A stretch of DNA of 64,000 nt, from NCBI GenBank assembly GCA_036873755.1, contig JAVTVY010018829.1, positions 1 to 64,000 of the forward strand, written 5' to 3'. The notes under the pieces are model-generated. The model worked only from the letters and a program-made list of their open reading frames with translations. It made no database searches and was not told the DNA's origin. Of the stretch, positions 29,228-40,818 are shown one piece after another. Within the stretch, counting starts at the first letter, position 1. Each line of letters starts with the position of its first letter. Position numbers and translations under genes: made by a program. This DNA is from Hanleya hanleyi. Taxonomy: Eukaryota; Mollusca; Polyplacophora; Lepidopleurida; Hanleyidae.

Positions 29228-30466
29228 GTGAGCATTCAATACATGTATATGCCTATTCTGTTTGTTCAATCTATGTTAGAAAAACCCATGTTTTTCTAAA
29301 AAAAAATGCCATTTATGCCAGCTGGTATTTTATCTGAAACAATCCTGTTTGGAATATCCCAATGAAAACATGTTGTACATGTACTCAGTATATTCTGCAT
29401 TCAAGGGAATGAACTCTGCCATGGTCAGTTGTTGGGTTTTTTCCCCTGATGTGAAATATTTCTTTTCAGTATGAAAAACTTGCTGGTTTGGCATGGTAAT
29501 ATTTACTCTGCAATAGCAGAATTTTTCTCCACTACTTCCAAACTTCCAAATAGGTGATAAAAGCTGTTGTCAAAACTGGGTCAAGTATAGGATCATAAAT
29601 TTTTGCCTAAATTTTTGCAAATTTTGATTGGTTGTGTGCATCCCGTGCATGTGCACAACACATTGTTATTGTTTTCCAATTGGTTGTGTTAAGAGATGTT
29701 CAGATAATGAAAGGACACAGGAAGCTGACTGTCCGTCAAGTGACCATCATACCTACCCAGCTAATTATTCAAAGGTTGATACTATAAAGCTGTGCCCTTC
29801 CTTGCAGTACCATTTGGTTACAACTTGGTACTGTTACAGTGTGATACTGTTCTGTAACAGGTTGGTACTGGTCAGTTACAGCTCAGTACGGAGTGGTTAC
29901 AGTTCAGTAGTGGATGTGTCCATCTTTCTGGTAACTGGTTGGTAACAGCTTGGTACTGTTCTGTTACAGGTCATACAGGTTGGTACACAACCTGTCAAAA
30001 ATTGCCTGTGTAGCCTTGTCTTGCGAATACCCATCTTTTCTGCATTTAGTTACATTTGAGTATGGAATATTCAGATTTTAGATTCATTCATCAAAATTGA
30101 AAAACGAGAATTTCTGAGTTTTGTCTGTAGGTAATACTGGTGAAGTTAGGTCAGTGGTGGACAAGCATCATACAAACTATCCAATCAGATTCTGTGATTG
30201 CCTCTTCCTGTTTGCAGATTCTGACTCAGTTAACCAATCAACTGACAGATCTAAACTTATGAATGTGTCACGAGGAATGCATATAATACCTATGAGAATT
30301 ATATCATTACTGAGTGAAGACAGAAGTGCTCTATCACAAAGTGATATTTTACTTTCATGAAATTGTTATATTCGGGTTAAATTGTAAGTCTGAGATACAT
30401 GTATGTAGCAATTCTATATGTATTTTATGAAGTAATTAAGATTTGTAATTCATAAGACCACACTGT
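29228..30466 (+). other. Putative intron of the mRpL24-like gene; degenerate GGTACTG/GTTACAG repeats
   Basis: Between 29,800 and 29,990 the words TTGGTACTG and GGTTACAG alternate irregularly (period about 30-40 bp). Short frames elsewhere have no recognisable domain. Confidence 0.4.
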
Positions 30467-30700
30467 GGTAGCCTAATTAATGGTCAGAGTGTCGGCCCTG
30501 TAAGCGCTATATAACTGGGTTCAATCCCAGACAGGGTCATACCAAAGACTTAAAAAATGGAACTTGTTGCTTCCTCGCTTACGCTCAGCATTAAGAGGAT
30601 AGAACAAGGACTGGTTCGCTCGGTGTCCATATGATGTGACTGAGTGGGATGTCATGGCTGCCTACGGCACAATATTTCTGTTCTTTGAACATTGAAGGGA
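30467..30700 (+). mobile_element. tRNA-derived SINE
   Basis: The head contains an A-box-like TGGTCAGAGTGTCGG and a B box GGTTCAATCCC, within a tRNA-like fold region ending CAGACAGGGTC. It continues into a body, ACTTGTTGCTTCCTCGCTTA and AGAGGATAGAACAAGGACTG, which I recognise as a common mollusc SINE body. The 3' end is not sharply defined. Confidence 0.65.
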
Positions 30701-31042
30701 GCCTCAGCCAGATATATCAAGGGAAGTTCAAAGTGGGAACGTAGAAATTGACTTGATAAAATGGAGATGACTGTGAACATGCAAACGTTAAAGTTATGTA
30801 TGGACAAATAGTTAGCAAACAGATTCAATTAATAGGAGATGTCATTCCAGTGTGAGGATATCACAACCGATATGTTATCTGGATAGTGTAAATATATTAT
30901 TTTTAACTAGTAATTACAATGTAATTATACTGAAATGATGAACTTCTTTATATGTGCAACTTATGAACCAGCCAACCCATGATACATGTAACTCATTGTC
31001 ATGCCACAAATACATAGGTATTTACATATTATAATATTCAGT

Positions 31043-33147
31043 CTGGTAAACCCTCTAATAATTCAATCCCCCTATTAAAATTCAATCACCCCCCTTGAAT
31101 TTTGTCGACAAAATTGAATCATTCGGTGTAATAAGTTTTATCCCCCTCTAAAACTGAAGTCTTTGGAATAATTCTGGAGCAGACCTGTAGTTTACGAGAA
31201 TGCGGCCCATAAACATTTTATAACCCCATTATTGGCTCAGATAGACAGCATTTATTCCTCAGGCCATTGACATGGCATGAGAGCAACAGTACATCATGGT
31301 AGATGTGTTTCAATCATCCTTAATTTTGATTGACAAAATTCAATCGGTGGTTCTGATAAATTTGATCTCCCTGTAAAAACATTGAATTAAAGAAGAAATA
31401 ATGGATTACATATGCGTGAGTTTGAACCTTTTTTTTTTAACCTGTCGTCACGCTGTCCGGCTGGCTGGCTGGCTGGCTGGATGAACGACGTGACCGCTCT
31501 AAAAGGTGAACCGTTCCAGCTAGAGTCTTCAAATTTGGTATACTGCATTGTTGGGTGGTAAAGCACAAGCCTATTGAAACTGGGCACATTTAGTTGATTT
31601 TTGTGGTTTCCTTGGCAACATAACGAAAAATATCCATATAACGACGTGACCGCTCTAAAAGGTGAACCGTTGCAGCTGGAGACTTCAAATTTGGTATACT
31701 GTATTGTTGGATGGTAAAGCACAAGCCTATTGAAATTGGGCGCATTTAGTTAATTTTTGTGGTTTCCATGGCAACCAATGAAAAATATCCACATGGTGAC
31801 GTGACCGCTCTCAAAGGTGAACCGTTGCAGCTAGAGACTTCAAATTTGGTATACAGCATTGTTGGGTGATAAAACACAAGCCTATTGAAATTGGGGACAT
31901 TTTGGTGGTTTTTGTGGTTTCCATGGCAACATAACAAAAAATATCCACATTACGACGTGCATGCTCTAAAAGCCGAACCGTTGCAGCTGGAGACTTCAAA
32001 TTTGGTGTACAGCATTGTTGCATGGTAAAGCACAAGCCTGTTGAAATTGGGGACATTTTGGGGGTTTTTGTGGTTTCCATGGCAACATAACAGAAAATAT
32101 CCACATTACGACGTGAATGCTCTAAAAGCCGAACCGTTGCAGCTACATGTAAAGACTTCAAATTTGGTATATACAGCAATGTTGGGTGGTAAAGCACAAG
32201 GCTATTGAAATTGGGTAAATTTGGGTGTTTTTGCTGTTTCCATGGCAACAATATGGAAAATATCCACAGAATGAGGTTAATGCTTTAGAAACAGAACCAT
32301 TGCAGCTATTCACTTCAAATTTGTTAGCATTATTGTGTGCTTGGTGTTTTTGCAGTTTCCATGGCAACAAATGGAAAATATCCACAGAATGATGTTAATG
32401 CTTTAGAAACCAAACCATTGCAGCTACACACTTCGAATTTGGTAGCATATTGTGTGGTAAATCACAAGCCTATTGAAATTGGGTACATTTGTGACAATTT
32501 TTGGGTCTATGTAAAAGTGTGCCTGGACAAAAGCCCACGATTGGAACACTTGAGACTTACTACAGTTATCACAAACCTGTGTGGGTCAGCATCAACAAAA
32601 CTGTAGATCATCTGTAACTCCTGAGAGAAGAAAACGGACATGGACTAAATGAGTTCCAACAATCCGGAGTACCTCACTACCTCAGTATGACATCCATGCA
32701 CCCAATACCAAGGTTTGCAACAATTCCATCATCTGTATAATACACCTGCATCTATCGTACTATGCCTTTAACATTTTACATTAACCAACAATACATGTGA
32801 ACATTTCCTTACACGTAATTGAGAGCCACTTTAATGCTCCTCTTATCAGAGTGGGTGGGTGCCTGCCCCTTTTATATCTAGTTGTCTCTAGCCAACTTTC
32901 CATACAAATAAACATGACTGTTTTTCCCTCAACTACTTCTGTTTCCCCTTATTGAATGCCCTTCATCTGTCTATACCGGAGATTTATATTGCTCATGTGA
33001 AAGGGACGGCAAGTTCACACTAGGCCGATGGGATCAAGTGTGGCCGTGGCCTCTAGTTTCAACTTCCTGTTCTAATAAATTTGATCACCTACAGATTTTT
33101 ATGGTGGGAAATATCACTTCCTGTGATTGAATTATTGGAGGATCACC
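31043..33147. mobile_element. Mariner-type element with a tandem array inside
   Basis: The left end CTGGTAAACCCTCTAATAAT and the right end (minus strand CGGTGATCCTCCAATAATTC) are inverted repeats of the same family as the short MITE at 36576-36827, which adds CAATCRCAGGAAGTGA next to the end. The right flank is TA; the left is TC, probably mutated. No transposase is recognised; the interior is mostly repeats. Confidence 0.55.
31483..32490. repeat. Tandem array, period ~155-160 bp, about seven units
   Basis: Units start near 31,483, 31,643, 31,800, 31,957, 32,112, 32,270 and 32,390. They contain GACGTGACCGCTCTAAAAG, GACTTCAAATTTGGTATACA, AAGCACAAGCCTATTGAAAT and TTTCCATGGCAACATAAC. The left edge has a (GGCT)5-like run (31,459-31,480). 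The same unit heads the block at 19.5 kb. Confidence 0.85.
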
Positions 33148-33760
33148 GTAGATTTTTTTTATCATGTTGATACAGATCATCAATTTGAATTTGATAGCAA
33201 TTGGTGCTTTAAGACCATCCACAATAGTATTTGTGTTCATCAAGCTTGTCCTTAGTAAACCACAGGCTTTCCTGATCAGCTCTATGTCAAACAGTGTCAA
33301 TTTGAAGGATTTAGGTGAGAAATCATCTGCTCGCCTCAAATACCGAAATAGATGCCACATGTGGGGTTAATCACAGGAGTCCAGTCATCGATCGACTGTC
33401 ACGAGACTCAGACCTCTTTGATAGCTAAACGGAGTTTGGATACATGCCAGTCATCGATCCAGCCAATTAGCGATGAACAAACAGCCAGGCTACAGAACAC
33501 TGTCACATGATCTTCACTGTCACATGATCTTCACAAGCAAAACAGGCGACTGTAAACGTGATACCTGTCAGAGAGCCCGGTTGCCCAGAGAGGACACCGG
33601 ATGATGCAGTTACTGCCCACTGTACTCCTATACCAGCCCAAAGGGGCCCAGGCAAATCTCTATCGCGGTTTGATTTGACTGGGTTCGTGCAGATGAAGTA
33701 GGGTTGATAAGTGCAGTTTTAAGTCTTTTCGATGACTGATAACCACCTACATGTACACAT

Positions 33761-33907
33761 GGGCGTCACCAGGATTTCATGAGAGGGGGTCGTTTTTTAT
33801 CCTTATTTATTAGAGAGCCCAATGTTCTGTTCAACATAGGAAACTATCCTATAGTTTAGCTCTTAGAGGGAGTCGTTCGCACCCAACGACCCCCTCTAGT
33901 GATGCCC
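33761..33907. mobile_element. Short MITE, ~147 bp
   Basis: GGGCGTCACCAG...GAGAGGGGGTCGTT pairs with AACGACCCCCTCTAGTGATG followed by CCC as imperfect inverted ends. No clear target duplication. Confidence 0.5.
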
Positions 33908-34654
33908 TTGGTACAAGTGGTATTGTGAACAGTTTGAAGAAACTGGGACTGACAAGTCTTCATCAACGTTGTGTGGAGCTGCACAGTGCTCACCAGATAT
34001 AGCTTGGGTAAGGTACAAACCTACAAACCTTAAACATCACCATTACCAACCAAATTGAAAGCATTTTAGAGGTGGTTTTGAGTTCTCAAGCATCCTGTAG
34101 AAGGGCTCTACCTGTGAGTATCTCAAAACAGACTGAATACCATGATTGACAATTTGAATGTTCATGGGCCAACCTAGACTACGTTCATACTACACTCCTC
34201 AGATTCATCCTCTCATTGTCCGAGTTTGTATAACCTCCTAAACTCTCGGTGTAACACTGACAGTTGGAGGTATACAACCTGATGTAATGAGAATGCCTAG
34301 ATTTGGCTGCCTTTAAATTCAAGTCTGGTGGCAAAATGGTAGATTTATTTGAACACCGCAGAAACCAGTCCATGCCCTTTCTAAATCTCCTTAATTTTCA
34401 GGAAATCCACAAACTAATATTTGTTTCAGTGAGATTGCCTGATGGTATAGATGTGCTCGTCGGTGTTCTTTCTTCAAGGAACCAAGCCAATCTAGGTAAA
34501 CCAAGATGGTAAATCAGGGAAATACCATCTAGACGTAACGCTATGAAAACTTCGTGCAAAATGTTCGCCGATATTCTGCGAGATCCCATAATAACACAAT
34601 CACGACCATTTCTGACTTTTCTCTCTGACAATGATTGACGTTTACTCACAGAGA

Positions 34655-34740
34655 TTAACGTCTTGCGCGGCACAATCTTTTGATATTTTCTACCCCCTAC
34701 CAAAGCCAGACTTTTCGCCGGAAGTAAACTCTTTGATCTT
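34655..34740. promoter_or_regulatory. Possible housekeeping promoter (ETS site) with a minus-strand splice donor
   Basis: CCGGAAGT (ETS/GABP-type site) at 34,719-34,726 is typical of housekeeping TATA-less promoters. On the minus strand, an ATG at 34,703 opens a short frame that meets a perfect donor, GTGAGTAA, at about 34,650. This could be the first exon of a leftward gene, but I could not follow it further. The ADK gene on the right might instead start here. Confidence 0.3.
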
Positions 34741-36575
34741 CACGGATCTGTCTGGAAATGATGCCATATTTGGATACTGTTTCCCCGATCATGTTTAATT
34801 AGTCCACGTGCTACCGTGTATAATTACTGTGGGCGTGATTTCAACAAGCTAGTCACCTGATTGGCTAAGAAATATAGTTTCAGATTCGCATGGGATTTAT
34901 ATAGGGCTGAATTATAGTATAGTATTCCGTGATATTATATTGGGAACCAAGCATGTCACATCAGCATGTATTTGAGTTAAGTGTGGAAGCCCACTTTTTG
35001 GTTAATATATTTCCCAAAGTTTCACCTTGGCAGCAGATTTTATGATGTTTATGCGTTATAATAGTAGGCCTATACAACAATGTATATTTTTCTGAGGGTA
35101 AAAAATTAGAACATTTGTTATACTTGAAATTTGTATTTCAAAATGAATTGGAGAACAATCATACATGTGTATTTATATATTTTGCAAATTATATTAACTA
35201 TACTGCAATGAGATTGTTTCAAAACACACATTTGATAAGTGATACCTTGTTCCCAACAAAACAAATATGAATAAAGATAAAATCCACCTGTTTGCCTTGC
35301 TGTCCTGGTTAGCAGATGATGATAAATGAACTACTCAGTTTAATGAGACTTATCATAAATACTATCAGGGATTTGTTTGTGCATGCGATGTTTGTTACAT
35401 GTATTATTCGATCATGGAAACAAACATTGAATGTTTGTAGAATCTTCCTCTCAGGTCACCATAATGCTCCATGGTGAGGGGATTTAGATCAGCTTTTACA
35501 GTTGAATACCATTCATAACAGAAACTTGGCTCACAATCACCATGCCTCTGATATTGTTATTCTGAAACATAAATGAAATGTTTAAGTTCTTCCATCTATT
35601 CAATTCCATGCTAATACCCATATTTCCCAATCACACAGACCATCTATTCAATTCCATGCTAATACCCATATTTCCCAATCACACAGACTGTCCTCTGTAG
35701 TACTATACTGTCAGTATGGGTATACTCTATGTGGGTCATCTATTGATAGAACCCTGTTATGTTCACATGACCTCCAGGGGATTGACCTGCATCCTGCTTC
35801 TAAGCATGTAGGCCAGACCCATGGACCAATCAAATCGAGGCTTACAAAACAGTCTGTCTGCTTGTGTTGATCTGTCCTCTATGTAGGTCGAGTTGTTTTT
35901 TTCTGATTCAGACCAAATAAAGGTCATATCTGTTTACAATCTAAGCATTTTTGGCTGGAGTTGTTTGCCCAGTTCTGTTTGATACAGATTTGATTCAGCA
36001 GATTTTGAGAGGGGATTTAGATCAGCAGTTTTATCACTGATCAGCTGAACACAGCCATTTTCCCAACCCACTAGAAGTTGTTATGACTGGAATAGATCTT
36101 GTTCCCAGCCTTTGAGTGGATACATTTCATTGGTCAAAGCTGACCTCAGGGTATTAACCCATTTTCTGAGATTTATTGAAGCGGGACTTGTGTGTGCTTG
36201 AAGAAAACTGCATACATTATGCTTATATGGAAAGCCTGTGGGCAGGCGAGCACACTACTGGGGTATGGTATGTGTGTGCTGGTGCAACGCGGGACACAGG
36301 CCCTGTACAGACATGTTAACCGCTCTCCCAATTACAGGGTAAGTTTTAACCTTTTCTCTCTAATTGGTTGACTTTTCTTCACCGCGATTATGTCATAAAT
36401 TACTTCTACAAATTACCAGCAAAGACACAACTGTTGTGGCGAGAAAAATTGATTCAGTGATTTCACTGTGCATAATGTTGTTATCCCGCCATCATAACAT
36501 TGTGACAGTGACCCACTTTTGGTGAATCGCGTATTAAACACACTTGTGGGCATGTACATGTATTAATATCTTGTT
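34741..36575. other. No gene seen; 48-bp tandem duplication
   Basis: Non-coding. At 35,592-35,689 a 48-bp unit beginning CATCTATTCAATTCCATGCT is present twice without visible differences, a very recent duplication. Confidence 0.6.
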
Positions 36576-36827
36576 ACGGTAATCCCTCTAATAATTCAAT
36601 CGCAGGAAGTGAATTTTTTTTTATATAAAAGCAGGGGTGATCAAATTTATTAGAACAGGAAGTTGACAAAATGGTTCAAAATCGTGCATATAATCCATTA
36701 TTTTTTCATTATTTCAATGCTTTTAGATGGTGACCAAATTTATTAGAACAGCTAAATTGAATTTTGTCCCCAAAAGGGCGGTTGATTCAATTTTGTTAGG
36801 GGGATTGAATTATTAGAGGGATTGCTG
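36576..36827. mobile_element. Mariner-type MITE, 252 bp, TA target duplication
   Basis: TIRs CGGTAATCCCTCTAATAATT(CAATC) and, on the minus strand, CAGCAATCCCTCTAATAATT(CAATC) are flanked by TA at 36574-36575 and 36828-36829. It is the deleted relative of the element at 31.04-33.15 kb. Confidence 0.8.
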
Positions 36828-39800
36828 TATTAAGTTCACACTTGTGTCCTGAATAGTTGGTATGTATTCCGGCGCATTTACATGTATAACAGATTAGGTC
36901 ACTCTGAGCTGTGATGTAATTCATGTACAAGCTGCTCTAGACCTATTCATTACATTGAAAACTGACTATAATGATATGTATTGTTTATCAAAGCATGGAT
37001 AAATAGCATGTGCATGTATGTATGCACATGTTGTATCATATTGACCAAGGTGTAAGAACAAACCTGTAACCTCACTGTACACGGTTTATATGCCTCCTGG
37101 ATATTCCTGGAATTTTAATTCCATCCTAGAAAGTGCTTAAAAGTGCATAAAAATTGGGTTTACGTCCTGGAAACTCCCTGAAAAGTCAGCATTAGGAGTG
37201 TATTGATCCCCAAGATCTCTGTCCTATCAACAGTACGTGTACATGTATATGTTAATAATCGTGTCAGAAATTGTGTAATATAGTGCTGGAAAACTGCTAG
37301 AAAATGACCTATATATCAGCTTGGAATTTTCATTGAAGGGCATTGTATGAGCCCTGACTAAAGCTGGATTGAACAAGTATACAACTAGTCTGCAGAACAG
37401 ATATCAACACAAGCAGACAGTATGTGGGGTATAAATTGATGTGAGTGTGGCATGCATTAATCAAGCCACCTATGAGTGTTTCTGTTTGATTCAGTTATGG
37501 AACCTGTGAGTGTGTCTGTGGTACTTGATTCAGTTATAAAGGAACCTGTGAGTATGTGGTACTTGAATCAGTTAAGGAACCCATGAATGTGTCGGTGGTA
37601 CTTGATTCAGTTAAGAAACCAGTGTGTGTGTCTGTGATACTTGATTCAGTTAAGAAACCTGTGAGTGTCAGTGGTACATGATTCAGCCAAGGAACCCATG
37701 AGTATGTCAGTGGTACTTGATTCAGTTAAGGAACCAGTGAGTCTGTCTTTGGTACTTGATTCAGTTATGGAACCAGTGACTGGGTCAGTGGAACTTGATT
37801 CAGTTAAGGAACCTGTAAAAGTGTCTGCGGTACTTGGTTCAATCAAGGAACCAGTGAATGTGTCTGTGGTACTTGATTCAGTTAAGGAACCAGTGAGTGT
37901 GTCTGTGGTACTTGATTCAGATAAGGAACCTGTGTGTCAGTGGTACCTGATTCAGTCAAGGAACCTGTGAGTGTGTTTGTGGTACTTGATTCAGTCAAGG
38001 AACCTGTGTGTGTCTGTGGTACCTGATTCAGTCAAGGAACCTGTGAGTGTGTTTGTGGTACTTGATTCAGTCAAGGAAGCTGTGTGTGTCTGTGGTACTT
38101 GATTCAGTTAAAGGAACCTGTGAGTGTGTTTGTGGTGTGTGATTCTGCCAAGGAACCTGTGAGTGTGTTTGTGGTACTTGATTCAGTCAAGGAACCTGTG
38201 AGTGTGTCTGTTGTACTTGATCCAGTCAAGGAACCTGTGAGTGTGTCTGTGGTACTACTTGATTCAGTTATGGAACCTGTGAGTGTGTCTGTGGTACTTG
38301 ATTCAGTTAAGTAACCTGTGAGTGTGTCTGTGATACTTGATTCAGTTAAGTAACCTGTGAGTGTGTCTGTAATACTTGATTCAGTTAAGTAACTTGTGAG
38401 TGTGTTTGTGGTCTGTGATTCTGCCAAGGAACCTGTGAGTGTGTTTGTGGTACTTGATTCAGTCAAGGAACATGTGGGTGTGTCTGTGGTACTTGATTCA
38501 GTTAAGGAACCTGTGAGTGTGTCTTTGGTACTTGATAATATTAAGGAACCTATGAGTGTGTCAATGTTACTTGATTCAGTTAAGGAACCAGTGAGTGTGT
38601 CTGTGGTACTTGATTCAGTTAAGGAACCTGTGAGTGTGTTTGTGGTGTGTGATTCTGCCAAGGAACCTGCGAGTGTATTTGTGGTACTTGATTCTGTCAA
38701 GGAACCTGTGAGTGTTTCTGTTGTACTTGATTCAGTCGAGGAACCTGTGAGTGTGTCTGTGGTACTTGATTCAGTTATGGAACCTGTGAGTGTGTCTGTG
38801 GTAGTTGATTCAGTTAAGTAACCTGTGAGTGTGTCTGTGATACTTGATTCAGTTAAGTAACCTGTGAGTGTGTCTGTGGTACTTGATTCAGTTATGGAAC
38901 CTGTGAGAGTGTCTGTGGTACTCGATTCAGTCAAGGAACGTGTAAGTGTGTCTGGTACTTGATTCAGTCAAGGAACATGTGAGTGTGTCTGTGGTACTTG
39001 ATTCAGTTAAGGAACCTGTGAGTGTGTCTGTGGTACTTGATTCAGTTTAGGAACCTGTGAGTGTGTTTGTGGTGTGTGATTCTGCCAAGGAACCTGTGAG
39101 TGTGTTTGTGTTACTTGATTCAGTCAAAGAACCCGTGAGTGTGTCTGTTGTACTTGATTCAGTCAAGGAATCTGTGAGTGTGTCTGTGGTACTTGATTCA
39201 GTCAAGGAACCTGTGAGTGTGTCTGTGGTACTGGATTCAGTTAAGTAACCTGTGAGTGTGTCTGTGATACTTGATTCAGTTAAGTAACTTGTGAGTGTGT
39301 TTGTGGTGTGTGATTCTGCCAAGGAACCTGTGAGTGTGTTTGTGGTACTTGATTCAGTCAAGGAACCCGTGAGTGTGTCTGTTGTACTTTATTCAGTCAA
39401 GGAACCTGTGAGTGTGTCTGTGGTACTTGATTCAGTTAAGGAACCTGTGAGTGTGTATGTGGTACTTGATTCAGTTTAGGAACCTGTGAGTGTGTTTGTG
39501 GTGTGTGATTCTGCCAAGGAACCTGTGAGTGTGTTTGTGGTACTTGATTCAGTTATGGAACCTGTGAGAGTGTCTGTGGTACTCGATTCAGTCAAGGAAT
39601 GTGTAAGTGTGTCTGTGGTACTTGATTCAGTCAAGGAACCCGTGAGTGTGTCTCCGGTACTCGATTCAGTTACTCAACTGGTTAGTGTGTCAGTGGTACT
39701 CGATTGAGTTAAGGAACCTGTGTGTTTGTGATACTTGATCCAGTAAAGGAATCAATGAGTGTGTCTGTGCTACTTGATTCAGTTAAGGAACCTGTGAGTG

Positions 39801-39932
39801 TGTCTCTGATTCCTGATTCGGTTAAGGAATGTGTGAGTGTGTCTGTACTACTTAATTAAGTCAAGGAACCCATGAGTGTGTCTGTGGTACTTGATTCAGT
39901 TAAGGAACTGGTGAGTGTGTTTGTGGTATGTG

Positions 39933-40037
39933 GTGAAGTAGCAGGAACACAACTGGGCTGGGTGGTGCTTAGTTGGTTCGTCGTGATATAGCTAAAATAT
40001 TGTTGAAAGCGACGTTAAACTCTATTCACTCACTCAC
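39933..40037. mobile_element. Truncated SINE with 12-bp target duplication
   Basis: GAAGTAGCAGGAACACAACT...GCGACGTTAAACTCTATTC plus CACTCACTCAC lies between copies of TTGTGGTATGTG (39921-39932 and 40038-40049). The target is a unit of the minisatellite. A longer copy of the same SINE is at 45,897-46,092. Confidence 0.85.
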
Positions 40038-40133
40038 TTGTGGTATGTGATTCAGTCAAGGAACCTGTGATTGTGTCTGTGGTACTTGATTCAGCTAACC
40101 TGTGAGTATGTCTGTGGTACGTGATTCAGTTAT

Positions 40134-40453
40134 GGGAGCTTCTTGAAATTAGGGCAGGAGTTCCTTGGTAGGAATGGCATATGCCGGTTATCCAAATGGG
40201 ATACACCATGCCCAGTTTGGTGCTCTGATCTGGATGGATTAGAGTGCCAATTAGAATGGCATACATTGTAAATTGGAATGGCATATGCCATTCCCCTCAT
40301 GCCATTGCATGGTATGGCATAAGCCATCCTTTGTCTACCAAGTTCCAAAAATTATGACATGGAGTTCCTAGAAGTTTCAACTCAGTGCACCATGCCTCTC
40401 TGTTTGGAATGCCAATGCCATTTCCTAGCATGCCCTAATTTCAAGAAGCTCCC
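40134..40453. mobile_element. MITE, 320 bp, inserted in the 39-bp minisatellite
   Basis: TIRs GGGAGCTTCTTGAAATTAGG plus GCA are perfect over 23 bp. The interior repeats 'GGAATGGCATATGCC'-type words. The minisatellite unit resumes directly on the right (AAGGAACCTGTGA). No clear target duplication. Confidence 0.75.
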
Positions 40454-40818
40454 AAAGGAACCTGTGATTGTGTTTGTGGTACCTGATTCAGTTATTAAGG
40501 AACCTGTGAGTGTGTCTGTGGTACCTGATTCAGTTGAGAAACCTGTGAGTGTGTGGTATGGCATATCACGTTGGGCACACCTGTGTTTGCGTGTGGGCAA
40601 ATTGCTGTGCATGTACCCGGTACTGAGAAATTTAGGTGCACACTGTGCATGTAAGGTTTTTGTCCAAATTCGAGCCTTGTACATAAATCCCACAAGAAAC
40701 TGTGCATGTAGGTATACATAGAAGAATAAAGTTCATTTTCATCATTGATTCTGTGAAATATTTGCTGAGAAATGAGAGCTTTATATTTTATATTGTGTGT
40801 TCTTTCATGCCATTGTAG

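Larger units (their letters stand above)
37490..40560. repeat. 39-bp minisatellite, about 60 copies, open in both directions
   Basis: The unit reads GATTCAGTTAAGGAACCTGT followed by GAGTGTGTCTGTGGTACTT. As 39 is 13 codons, each frame repeats: VSVSVVLDSVKEP on the plus strand and TESSTTDTLTGSL on the minus strand, where one frame stays open for 276 codons (38,934 to 38,104). Variants with TAA (GTTAAGTAACC) break the plus frame. No start signals, splice sites or host gene support translation. A truncated SINE and a MITE have inserted near its right end. It ends about 300 bp before ADK. Confidence 0.9.

Noticed and set aside
30480..30545. Functional tRNA gene
   Set aside because: A and B boxes are present but the acceptor arms do not pair and the sequence continues into a known SINE body.
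34185..34703. Minus-strand coding gene
   Set aside because: Frames are short and unrecognised; only the ETS site and a donor-like sequence were kept, at low confidence.
38104..38934. 276-codon Thr/Ser-rich frame as a mucin gene
   Set aside because: It is a read-through of a 39-bp minisatellite whose period is a multiple of three; no splice or promoter signals and the other strand is equally open.
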